Part shown: positions 34,104-43,739 of the stretch, one piece after another
Layout of the letters: each line of letters opens with the position of its first letter
Position numbering within the stretch: the stretch's first letter is position 1
Origin: Porpolomopsis calyptriformis
Lineage: Eukaryota; Basidiomycota; Agaricomycetes; Agaricales; Hygrophoraceae
DNA: 64,000 nucleotides
NCBI GenBank assembly: GCA_951640195.1
Contig: OX621167.1
Location: 2,170,001-2,234,000 of the forward strand
Direction: 5' to 3'
Notes under the pieces: model-generated
Seen by the model: only the letters and a program-made list of their open reading frames with translations
Databases searched by the model: none
Told to the model about the DNA's origin: nothing
Position numbers and translations under genes: made by a program

Positions 34104-34574
34104 CCCCCTCCACCCCTTGGAAGGCCACGTTCATCCTCCGCCCCTTGAAAGGCTAGCCCCTCGCCGACAACGCCAATACCCAGTTAACGGTCTGTGATCT
34201 GGTCACGGGGTATGATGAAGTTGGTCAGGTGAAAACTGAAGATTATTCTTGCTTGATATTGGGAATAGTCTGGCGTTTGACTTAGACTTGTCCACCACTT
34301 CTTCGTCGCATCATTAAGTCTTTCCAGTCTTTCGTCCTCTTCAATTAATGAAGCGTCGCGTGTCTTGTTAAAAGAGTTTCTCGTCGAAATCTCGCAATAA
34401 TCGTATCCTGTCGCGACCAGAGCTTCGTGAAAGGGCCCACGTATAATAGATTGAAAAGTGATACCCTGCCAGATGGAGGGGGACCCGTATCAATGGCCCC
34501 ATCCAAGACTGGAGGCATTTTCCATTGTTAGCGGGCTTGTGCCACGCATGCGGCCTTTATGGGCTTATATACGG
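34104..34574. repeat. Spacer repeat, copy 1 (B to C)
   Basis: The part from about 34181 (acggtctgtgatctggtcac) is repeated nearly exactly after copy C from 35499. It contains no intact reading frame I recognise. Confidence 0.75.
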
Positions 34575-34797
34575 GGGTGTATGAGCACAATCCAATGTCC
34601 CAAATGCCTGAGAAGCGGGAACACCATGCAAAAGGGTGGCACAAAGCGAGCTCTGATTCTTGAATTTTCCGGTATTGTTTTGGATAGAAATCAGATTCTG
34701 AGCGACACCTTCAAATTTGCGTCGTTGAGGTGAAAAGCGTATCAAACGCAGCGAATTCGTTTCGTTGACAACCTAGCCGCAATCCAATTTTGCATCC

Positions 34798-34805
34798 TAT
34801 AAAAG
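34798..34805 (+). promoter_or_regulatory. TATA box, copy C
   Basis: tataaaag, 116 bp before the ATG, in the same conserved block as copies B and D. Confidence 0.6.
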
Positions 34806-34913
34806 CTATACTCACCAATGTCATTTTTTTCCCCCCTTCAGTCGTGCTGGCCACTTCTCAAATTCACAGCTTAACAAAGGGCTTCTATCTCGTCGCGACC
34901 AAAAAATAAATAA

Positions 34914-35500
34914 ATGCGTTTCTCAGCAATCACTCTGATGGTTTATCTCACTTGTTCAATTATGATAAATGCGCTTCCTCATCCATGGTGAGTGATGCCT
35001 CTGCGACCTCTGTCCGTTCGAGCTTTTTTATTTTTGTTAGCCAGGACATCAGACCTCGTGGTATGTTTCCGGGGAACGAAAAGGAGAGGGAGGCACGTGT
35101 GAAGATGGCGAGGGAACGGGCGGAGAGGGAGCAGAAGAAGCAAGAGGTACAGAATAAGAGAATCAGGAAATGGAACCTGACTGAGCTCGTATGTTCAACT
35201 TTCCATTGTTTAGTTTTACAATTTACATCAGGGTTTGCACAGAAGGGGCGTTGTGAGGCGGAATGTTTAGAGCGCCCGAATGAGGTGGATTGCAATGGAA
35301 AGTGTGTGTTGGAGGGTAAACGTTTTTTAGATCACCCGGTTGATTTGCGTAACAAGCCTTGGACGGCCTATCCCTATTCGAGATCACTACGTCTAGACAT
35401 TCGTCATGCGGGAGAATACTCAACATCACCCGAATCACCCTCGCCTTCCGGATCAGACAAATTGAGCCCTGGCCCACCCCCGCTGTCACCACCACGTTAA
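34914..35500 (+). CDS. Small secreted twin-CX3C protein, copy C
   Basis: Exons 34914..34987, 35041..35188 and 35243..35500 join in phase to 159 residues. The signal peptide is identical to copy B. The linker keeps its charge pattern but swaps many residues (EREARVKMARERAEREQKKQ). The cysteine core is RCEAEC-X8-CNGKC, then LDHPVDLRNKPW and a longer Ser/Pro tail (SPESPSPSGSDKLSPGPPPL). Copy B has an extra Cys in DLCNKPW where C has Arg. Exon 1 differs from B by one silent base in 74; exons 2 and 3 differ mostly by replacement changes. The family may be specific to this lineage; I recognise no known domain. Confidence 0.72.
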
Positions 35501-36144
35501 CGGTCTGTGATCTGGTCACAGGGTATGATGAAGTTGGTCAGGTGAAAACTCTTGCTTGATATTGGGAATGGTCTGGCGTTCAACTTAGACTTGTCCACCA
35601 CTTCTTCGTCGCATCATTAAGTCTTTCCAGTCTTTCGTCCTCTTCAATTAATGAAGCGTCGCGTGTCTTGTTAAAAGAGTTTCTCGTCAACATCTCGCAA
35701 TAATCGTATCCTGTCGCGACCAGAGCTTCGTGAAAGGGCCCATGTATAATAGATTGAAAAGTGATACCCTGCCAGATGGAGGGGGACCCGTATCAATGGC
35801 CCCATCCAAGACTGTAGGCATCTTCCATTGTTAGCGGGCTTGTACCACGCATGCGGCCTTCACGGGCTTATATACGGGGGGTGTATGAGCACAATCCAAT
35901 GTCCCAAATGCCAGAGAAGCGGGAACATCATGCAAAAGGGTCACCAAAGCGAGCCCGGATTCACCCTTAGCGAACGCCAACCACCGGCTTCGTTTCGTTG
36001 ACAACCCAGCCGCAAATCCAATTTTGCCAATCCTATAAAAGCTATACTCACCCAATGTCATTTTTCTTTTCCCCCCTTCAGTCGTGCTGGCCACTTCTCA
36101 CATTCACGGCTTAACAAAAGGCCTCTATCTCATCGCGACCACAA
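35501..36144. repeat. Spacer repeat, copy 2 (C to D)
   Basis: 35499-35830 repeats 34181-34510 with few changes (shared runs such as tctttccagtctttcgtcct and gaaagggcccac/tgtataata). The remainder carries the copy D promoter, with a deletion relative to B and C between ccggattc and the cgtttcgttgacaacc block. Confidence 0.75.
36034..36041 (+). promoter_or_regulatory. TATA box, copy D
   Basis: tataaaag in the conserved block, 111 bp before the chosen ATG. Confidence 0.6.
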
Positions 36145-36848
36145 ATGAAAAAAAAAATGCGTTTCTCAGCACTCACTCTGATGGCTTATCTCACTTGTTC
36201 AATTATGATAAATGCGCTTCCTCATCCACGGTGAGTGATGCCTCTGCGACCTCTGTCCATTCGAGCTTTTTTATTTTTGTTAGCCAGGATATCAGACCTC
36301 GTGGTATGGTTCCGGGGAACCCAGCGGAGAGGGAGGCACGTGTGAAGATGGAGGAGGAGAATCTCCAGAAATGGAGGCATTTTGAGCTCGTATGTTCCAA
36401 TTTTCCGTTGCTTAGTTTTACAATTCACTCAGGGTTTTTGCCACAGAACCGTCTTTGTAAGGCGGACTGTTCGACGCGGATTGAGGTGGATTGCATTAAA
36501 CACTGTGAAGAGGAGGGTGAAAATCTTTTAAATAACCCGACTGATCTATGGGGCAACCCTTGGCTGCCCTATACGGGATCACTACTTATAGACATTGGTG
36601 ATGCGGGAGCACACTCATCATCTCCCGGCCCACCCACTTCCCTCCCGTCGGGCCCTCACAGGCCACCTACTCCCGCCCCACCTACTCTCGGCCAACCTAC
36701 TCCCGGCCCGCCCATTCTCAGGCCACTCCCTCCCATCCCACGACAACCTAACGGTCCACGACAACCTAACGGTCCACGACAACCTAACGGTCCACGACAA
36801 CTTGATGGTCCACGACAACGACGTAGGGTGCGCTTTGTTGACCCATAG
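36145..36848 (+). CDS. Small secreted twin-CX3C protein, copy D
   Basis: Exons 36145..36230, 36284..36389 and 36447..36848 join in phase to 197 residues. An in-frame ATG upstream gives MKKKMRFSALTLMAYLTCSI; the homologous ATG of B and C is at 36157. The linker is the shortest of the cluster after copy A. The cysteine core is LCKADCSTRIEVDCIKHC (CX3C-X7-CX3C), then NNPTDLWGNPW and a long Pro-rich tail that ends in four hexapeptide repeats (RQPNGP three times, then RQLDGP) and a basic end RQRRRVRFVDP. Core similarity places D with A rather than with its neighbour C. The tail repeats are an 18-bp coding minisatellite. Confidence 0.7.
36741..36812 (+). repeat. 18-bp coding minisatellite in copy D
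   Basis: Three exact copies of cgacaacctaacggtcca and a fourth with three changes, then a partial fifth. They encode RQPNGP-type hexapeptides. Confidence 0.9.
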
Positions 36849-36964
36849 AAATTGAAAGTTATATGCCTCATTCTACCGATGTGTTCAATCTATGTCCCCA
36901 ACGCATACATTATAAAGCTAACTAGAGTATGAGATATGTATATTACAGAAAATAATATCCTACT

Positions 36965-37002
<38 letters not shown>

Positions 37003-37038
37003 GCACTTGTCCAATCAAATTAATCGCAAGTCCATACC
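36849..37038. other. Intergenic, with a long A-run
   Basis: A homopolymer run of about 26 A lies near 36971-36997, followed by the MADS gene 3' end on the opposite strand. Confidence 0.5.
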
Positions 37039-39171
37039 TCAACTACCCTCGTTCTCCACTCCACGTTCACCCTCGTTCTTATTCCCACTCACACCCACAT
37101 CACCACCTCCATCGACAACAACACCATCTCTATCCTCCCGCTCCATCATCATCCCCCCTTGCGCTCCCTTTCCATCCCCCCCACCGCCCTCCTCCCGACC
37201 GACCCCCAAACCACCCTCCTTCACCGACCTACCCACGAGCTCTCCACGATCATCCTCACGACCACCCTCCCTCCCCCACTCCATCATTTCAGACGACGAC
37301 GACACGGTCTGCAACCGAGGCAGGACGCCCGGGCCCGGCGAAATCGGTGTCGACGTCGACGTCGACGTCCGGAGAGACGGAAGAGGAGGACCCAAACCAG
37401 CAGTGGGCGCCGCCCCATGCGTTGAATGTGACGCCGTAGACGAGGACGAAAGTGCGGTTACAGGAGAAGAACCAGAAGTCGTCGTCGTCGTCGTCGTCGT
37501 CTGCGGTGGAGCAACACCCACCGCCGCACCAGGACCACTCGAGAGAAAATCAAGCCAGTTCGTATCATCCGTTCCAGGTGGGCCAGGTTGCGATGAGCCT
37601 ATATGCCGACAGGGGTGTGTGTGTGTGAGCGAAGCGCCGGGCCCGAGGAAGGAAAATGTTACAGAGCGGATGGAAACAAATGTTGGGAATGGGTGGGGCG
37701 AAAATACGTACCGGGATCATGATGTCCTACCCCCTGCGCGTGTACCGGCCAATCCAGTGACCCGAATCCCTGAGGAACCGGAACCTCGTGTGAGGGTCGC
37801 CCAAGCGACTCTGATTCTAGATACGACGCGAATAGGTCTTGCGATGGCATGGGTTTATTGGGTGGGTGCGACTGCTGGCCGGCATGAGATTGTGGTGGTG
37901 GCTGCTGCTGCTGCTGATGTTGGTGTTGTTGTTGGTGGTGTTGATGGAGCTGTGGACGAATGAAAGGCGGTTGTTGACGCACGAGTCGCTGGTACGTCCC
38001 CTGTTGGCTCGCATCCTGGTATTGCGCAGGTCGCGATTGTGAGGGAGGGAATCCGGTGGGACGTTGGCTGTCCGGGGGGGGCAACCCGGATGACGAGGCG
38101 GGATGGGCAAAGTCGAAGGTGGCGGCGAGAAGGGAGGCAGGGGAGAGTGGAAATCCAGCGGTGTAGGGGTGGTAGGGCGAGGTTTGTTGCGGAGAGCGAA
38201 AGACGGCGGATGAGGCAGAGGAAGCTGACTGTTGGGGCTGGAAAGAATAAGCATCGTCCCGGGCGATGTTGACGTTAACATTGGGAGACATTACGCGTTG
38301 TTTCTTGTTCGGGTTGAGATGGCCGCGAGATGCCGAGAGACGTTCCCCGGAGATGGGGTGAGAGGAGGTCGGGGTGCCTGTGGTGTGGTGGAGGGGCATT
38401 GGAGGGGGTGGGATGGCCATGGGACGATGGAGTTGATAGTCGACCTATGCCGAGTATGGATTAGAGAGGAAGTTGTGTGATGAAGGAGAGATGCATACGT
38501 CTACGTTCATGGGGAGATCGACATGCTTTGAAGGGTCGTTCTTCAACTTCCCATTGCCGGTGCGCTTACCGGAACCGGAAGCACGTACAGTCGGAGTGGG
38601 CTCTGGATTGTCGTCGTCATCTGCATCGTCGTCATCGCCTTCGGCTATATCATCCGCCTTGTTGGCCGAGTTGCCTGAAAAGTCGGCTGGACCGCGAGAA
38701 TCTGTCTCGCCGTCGTACTAAGACTGGTGAGCGGGGGGGAAAGAGAATGAGGAGAAGTGGACGTACGCGGGTGTGGCGTTGGACGAGAGCGTTCACGTCG
38801 GTTGAAGAGTACTGGTAGAGCTTGACATGATGGCCAGCGCGCTCCTCTGAGATATAAATAGAACAGAGATAAGATGGGAGAGAGAGGAAGGGGACGGACC
38901 GAAGATGATGACGGCGACATCGACAGAGCAGAGAACGCCGAGCTCGTACGCTTTTTTGAAGAGACCGTTCTTTCGCTGTGATTATAATTAGACGCCAAGC
39001 AATCACTCTTTTTTTATCGAAAGGCAAAAATAGAGAACGGAACGTGCCTTCAAAAAGGTAACTGAACGATTGCGTTCGTGCTATATAAACCGTACGCGCT
39101 CAAGGGAAGGTGAATGGAGAGATGGAGGAACGTACCGTGATGGGCTGTATCTCAATCTTCCTGCGACCCAT
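37039..39171 (-). CDS. MADS-box transcription factor (MEF2/RLM1-like)
   Basis: The first exon reads [12 protein letters not shown] (39171), the second [11 protein letters not shown], the third [20 protein letters not shown] followed by AVIIF, then [20 protein letters not shown]. This is a complete MADS DNA-binding domain with the MEF2-type I/S extension. An acidic segment ([15 protein letters not shown]) follows, then a long Ser/Pro/Gln/His-rich region ([15 protein letters not shown]) typical of activation domains. The intron between 37712 and 37598 joins HHDPG to [20 protein letters not shown] in phase, and the last exon runs through a Thr run (gtc repeat, about 37478-37501) to a stop at 37039. 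The intron after VTFLK starts GCACGT (GC-AG). In yeasts such factors act downstream of cell-wall or stress MAP kinases, which may connect it to the Rom2 pathway (inference). Confidence 0.88.
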
Positions 39172-39687
39172 CTGGTGACGAGACGAGGACTGAAGAGCGG
39201 ATTGAGACGGGGGGTGGTGAACGAGAGGGGAATGAGTTGAGAAAGAGGATAACGAATAAGTACTCTGTAAGGAAACAGGACCAAACGTGATGAAGATCGT
39301 AACGGTTGGACGGGAAACATATCCCTCACGATGATCTGCTCGCTCACTCGCAACCAAGTTACTGCACCGCAAATACCATATGTAAAGTATTAATCCTCGC
39401 ATCTGCCAATTCCAAAAAAACTACCGCTATGCCCGCCTCTCTCTCCTCGTTCACAGTAACCTCGTCACCATGGCGGGCTCGACACTACGTCGGAAGACGT
39501 GTTCAATGTGTGCCTGCATTAACATGAGAGACACCCCGTTGCCATGTCCCCCTTGATCTCGGTCTCCGCCCAGACATTGTCCACCGAGTCAACGCATGCA
39601 CCGCCAGCAACCATCCGCCCGGTAATCCGACCTACACCGGAGCTTAGAACCCCAGTCCCAGTCCCTCCGCGCAAGAAACAATACACA

Positions 39688-39945
39688 TTAGTCTACACAC
39701 CTACGCAACATATCACCCTCAAACACCACCCGCCCTTTATCATGCAGCCCAGCAGCAGCCTTCGTCACCTCGGACGTATCAAAGTCTTCGTGTTTGTCAG
39801 GCGGCATCGCCGCATTAAGGTACCCGAGCAGTGCGGAAATCGTCATGTCGTCCGAGCACTCATACGTCGTCCGGAACAAATGATCCACGCTCGCCGCTAT
39901 AAATTGTTTTCTACCCAACCCGTTAGGGGGAATCACTGAGGACAT
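39688..39945 (-). CDS. Short hypothetical ORF
   Basis: A single 85-codon frame, MSSVIPPNGLGRKQFIAASV through to GLHDKGRVVFEGDMLRRCVD, reads like real protein (mixed helix/strand, no low complexity). It begins 15 bp after the stop of the CxxC-motif gene on the same strand. I do not recognise it; a faint likeness to a winged-helix end (DTSEVTKAAAGLHDKGRVVF) is not enough for a call. It may be a separate small gene, an exon of an unseen gene or a remnant. Confidence 0.35.
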   Translation of the reverse strand: MSSVIPPNGLGRKQFIAASVDHLFRTTYECSDDMTISALLGYLNAAMPPDKHEDFDTSEVTKAAAGLHDKGRVVFEGDMLRRCVD

Positions 39946-39959
39946 CGAGGAATGAATTT

Positions 39960-41694
39960 TTACCGGCCACCGACAGAATCAAGATCAGCTAGCCCAACCG
40001 GACGCGCTCGCCTTGGAACCGCGTGCGTCGCACACTTCTCCTCTCCTCCCTCACCCACCCGAACATCCTCTGAAGTCCAGCAACCGCCCTCCTCCCACCT
40101 TGGATACGAGTGGTAATGGCCTGCTCTCGGTTTATCAACGCTGATCATCCTGAGCTGTTCTTCGCCGCCACCATCAACATCATCCCCGCCCGAATCAACT
40201 CCCTCCTCCGACTCGGGTTCCTCATCGTCACTAATCACGATACTCTCCCCTCCTTCCTCTCCATCATCCCCTCTTTCCATCCTCCTTTTGGCTTTCATCG
40301 TTTCAATCTCCTGCACCTTCTGCGCTCGCCGCTGACTAAGAAATTGGTTAGGAAGATATGACGAGAGAGGTGTAAAACAACTGACTGCCTAGTCAGGCAC
40401 TTGCCCCGATGCTGCAGCCACGGATAAGCGCAATACGAACTATCTTGCCTCAATTGCACCCATTTCTGACACAGCGAGCAAAATACCCTATTTGCCTCAA
40501 CCTCCCCAATCAAAGGGTCCGCACGGAGAGTTGCCGCACGTTGCTCAGCGTTCCGCCGACGCGACTCGTGCGTGGGTTGAAAATTGGACGGATTCAGGTC
40601 GCGGTGGAACGTCGCGGGGTGGGGAGGTGGCGGTGAGTGTGTGTGTAGTGGCTGTAGTGGTGGCTCTGGATGGGGGTAAGCATGCGTCGTAGCCGGGGGC
40701 CGGCCCATGTCTTGTACTGTCACCGTGACATGATCGACCGAGCGACCGGGGGATGCCGTGCAGGGCGGCGAGGGCGACGAGGAAGTATCCACGAATGTCG
40801 TCAGAGGTCTCGTTGAAGGCGGGGGCTGACCATGGACATTCGATGGACTATAATATATTGTAAGAATGCAGGATAAGACAGAAACGATCTTTCTGACCTC
40901 CAGCGGAGTCCGGTAGGTACGGCAGCCTCCGAATGCTTTTGACAAGCGGATCGATGTTGAAGCCAGGTCTGGACGGCTTGTAAGTGATCGGTGCTGCTGG
41001 TGGACAGCCATCTATCACAGATGTTGCACAGTACGCGTTCAGAGTCCTTTAGAAAATGAGAAAAAATACCGCGCTGAAAGGAAGAGAACTTACGAATTTA
41101 CGAACATCAGGATCGTTCTCGAAGAGTGATGTGCGTTCTTCTAGCGCATAGACATGTTTAATGCTGCTGTTGGGGGCAATGGTGAGGGTGGTTGGGAGGA
41201 AGGAAATGGAAGAGGAACATTTTTTTAGACAAACAGCTTTTTCTATGAGCATCCCAAGGGATGGAACAGTACGTCGAGTTGGGTCTTAGACGAATCCATT
41301 TATCACACGAGGCGCAGAGGACACGATAGGCCTCGAATTGGGCGACGTATGGGTCGGCGCGGAGGTACTCGATGCGTTCTTCCTCTGTTCGTTTTGCGCG
41401 GCGGCGTTTGGTGGGAGGGTTGGCCAAGGCTTCTGCGGTACTTTCTGGAGTGTATATGACGGTCTCCGGGCCCTGGGAGGGCGAACCACTGTGGAATAGA
41501 AAAGTATTGGGAAAGTAGAGGGAAAAGAATATATACCAGGAAAGACGGTGGGCATCCCAGTGTTTGAGAGTGAAACCCCCAGAGTCTTCGTCCCTGAAAG
41601 AGACACCCTTTCTGCAGACCTCGCAGATGACACGGCCGGTCTCGTACTCGCCCTTGATGTCAAGGGGATAATCTGCCTTTCGCTTGAGCGACAT
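39960..41694 (-). CDS. Hypothetical protein with four CxxC...WxxHxxxC motifs (Z1)
   Basis: Start MSLKRKADYPLDIKGEYETG at 41694; about six exons with joins in phase; stop at 39960. Four copies of C-x2-C-x(16-18)-W-x2-H-x3-C occur: CEVC...WDAHRLSC (split by an intron), CASCDKW...WDAHRKSC, CNICDRW...WLQHRSAC and CSLCQKW...WLQHRGKC. The spacing of two Cys, one His and one Cys is what a small zinc-binding finger would need. Short Ala/Arg-rich helices (NAEQRAATLRADPLIGEVEA, RIEYLRADPYVAQFEAYRVL) precede two of the motifs. The C-terminus is acidic (GEESEEG-like, VISDDEEPESEEGVDSGGDD). No known family recognised. A relative with the same motif is 2 kb away on the same strand. Some intron ends use weak donors, so exact exon edges are uncertain. 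Confidence 0.7.
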
Positions 41695-42184
41695 GGTGGG
41701 AGAGAACAAGGAAGAGAAGGAAGGAAAGACGGGAATTTATAAGAGCGTCCAAGCGTAACATAGCGTAGTGAACAAGTCCGTTTATGGAATGTGCGAAAAA
41801 TGTTCAAGCGATAAATTACGTCTTTTAACGCTAACCTTCCGAATCTGGCTATGTTCTCGGCATATCGAACGTTGAGACCACTCCGAGGATCTGTTTCGGA
41901 ACACATCCAGCCCTTCTATAACCGCATATTCCGGCGTGTAAAAAATTCGATTATGAATACCGGTTTAATGCTTCCCCGCAATGTCGCAAACACTCGTAAT
42001 ACAATTTAAAATCTTGGGCCAGACCTCAACTTTACAGAACATACTTGTCATATAACCCTGAGCATACTTCTATCTGTAATATCTCCTAGAATTATCGCGC
42101 TCAAATCACATTCATCTCTCCAACTTCTCCCTTTACCCGCGATCCGCATCCGGCTCACCGTTCAGAATATCCTCGGAATCGTTT
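41695..42184. other. Intergenic region
   Basis: Promoter of Z1 on its left and 3' flank of the glycolipid transfer protein gene on its right. No exon recognised. Confidence 0.4.
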
Positions 42185-43199
42185 TTAAACTCTCCCATAC
42201 CCTCCACTTTCCAAAAACACTTGCATGTGCTTCACCACTCCCGCCATGCCCTCCAGCCACTTCCCCAGCTCGACATCCAGCCTTTCATTAGGCGCGCCTT
42301 GTGCTATCCGTCTGTAAAACTCGTGCCGGTGTGGAACAGCACGAATCGCCACCTGTCATTGTCGTCAGAAAAAATACAATTAGTGTATGGCATGGCAAGA
42401 TGTTAAATTTTCATTTGGATGAATAATCAACCCAAACGTGGAGGATCGAAGTCGAGAAAAAGAAGCCCGGGTGCGGTAAACTGTACACATAAATGGCAAC
42501 ACAACATACCGATACGACAGACCGGATGATAAACGTATGATGATGTTTCAACACCGCATCGTACGAACGCTTGAAGCACGAATGCAGTTCCGACGAACTG
42601 TCATTCTGCATGTTCTGCAGCGCTCCACACGTGAATGCCAGCCCCCTGCCAGAACCCATCAGAACCAGCCAGGAATCCTCGCCTGTCACGCACCGAATGA
42701 GACGCACGAGACAGCCCGTCCCATGTCGACTCGCATCCTCCGCTTCGTTCCTTACGAGAGCTTCGAGTGTGGTAGAAACATCTCGAGCGGCATTATATCT
42801 ACCGCGGACACCCTAAATCAAAAAAATACAATTAAACAATTGCGAAAAGGAATGCCCGAGACAGCCAGCCACCCTCCTCCAACGTGCCACTCACTTCACG
42901 ATCGAAGGAAAACTTACTTACATTGATGTTATTTCTGATATCGGCTTGTACGAACCCAAAGATGCCTGAACCAAGTAGGTCTATACACGCCTGAGCCCGG
43001 GGGGGCATTCATCGAAACGGACAGACGACGAAGACTCACCGAACATGGTCACCAAACCGTCCGAGGCTTCCAAAAACTCCTTCGTGTCCACTCCATTCTC
43101 GTCAAAGGGGACATCTGCGAACGACTAAAGCGAGTTGACTAAATGAGAACGTGAATGAAAGAAGCAACTTGCCTTGACGGTCTCAAAGTACGGTGCCAT
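42185..43199 (-). CDS. Glycolipid transfer protein (GLTP/HET-C2 type)
   Basis: Exons 43199..43173, 43124..43040, 42965..42922, 42812..42694, 42645..42510 and 42352..42185 join in phase to 192 residues, near the usual size for GLTP. Recognisable blocks are ETVKASFADVP at the start, the sugar-headgroup site GIFGFVQADIRNNIN (the D and N of the conserved D-x3-N), CLVRLIRGLAFTCGALQNMQ, and LKHHHTFIIRSVVSVAIRAV, with the His and following Trp-type pocket region. GLTPs carry glycosphingolipids between membranes in the cytosol; HET-C2 of Podospora, a family member, acts in heterokaryon incompatibility. The first intron begins GCAAGT (GC-AG). All exons are intact. Confidence 0.9.
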
Positions 43200-43739
43200 G
43201 TTGGGGCCCGAGTATGTGGTGGTTAGCTGAATTTCCGAACGTTTAAACGCGTTAAAGTGCTTGGAACACGAGGAAAACGCGACATTTTAACCTAACCTCG
43301 CCACATGTGGCTGTTACAAAGTTACTATGTATACTCATGTTTGGTCACTCCACCTCCCACCATCAGAGCTGTAGCTTCGTAGGGTAAAAAAGCAAGACGA
43401 GCATCAGAGGGGAATACAGCTAGGTCCCAACGAGTACAAACGGGGATACAAAATGCCACTCATCATCGTCGTCAGAACCTCCCACCAAGGCATTCAGGCG
43501 GTGAACGAAATGCAAGCCGCTTAGGAACCAGCTGATTGGACGCTCAACCCAATCATCTGCCTCACCGCTTGCAGATGCGTTCACCGCATTGAATGTATTC
43601 CTGGTGAAAAAGTCCTTACCTCTCAGTCCATTGCGGCCCTATCATCTCCGTTTTGATCCCCGTTGGATCCTGGCTGGTTCCGTCTGATCTTCCTCTGCTT
43701 AATTCCCTGCGAGCTTCAACTCTCGCTGGAAGAGTTGAA
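43200..43739. other. Intergenic region
   Basis: No coding exon seen between the GLTP start and the stop of Z2. It includes the GLTP promoter. Confidence 0.4.

Larger units (their letters stand above)
34575..35500 (+). repeat. Tandem unit 2 (promoter plus copy C)
   Basis: Second copy of the 33231-34103 unit. Promoter, exon 1 and introns are nearly identical; exons 2-3 are divergent. Confidence 0.85.

Noticed and set aside
36084..36848. Single unspliced frame covering copy D (254 codons)
   Set aside because: It starts in the 5' UTR, reads exon 1 in the wrong frame and through both introns. The spliced model gives a signal peptide matching B and C.
32045..36848. Small Tim-type mitochondrial chaperones
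   Set aside because: Twin CX3C is present but the spacing is 7-8, not 11-16, and all copies carry a secretory signal peptide.
37007..37963. Plus-strand 318-codon frame over the MADS 3' end
   Set aside because: Antisense of the Gln/Ser/Thr-rich MADS C-terminus; no motif of its own.
39544..39939. Plus-strand frame of 131 codons
   Set aside because: Pro/Arg/His rich without conserved features and overlaps a more protein-like minus frame; left unannotated.
39688..39945. MCM winged-helix assignment for the short ORF
   Set aside because: Only a vague likeness in the last 25 residues; no AAA+ core anywhere nearby.
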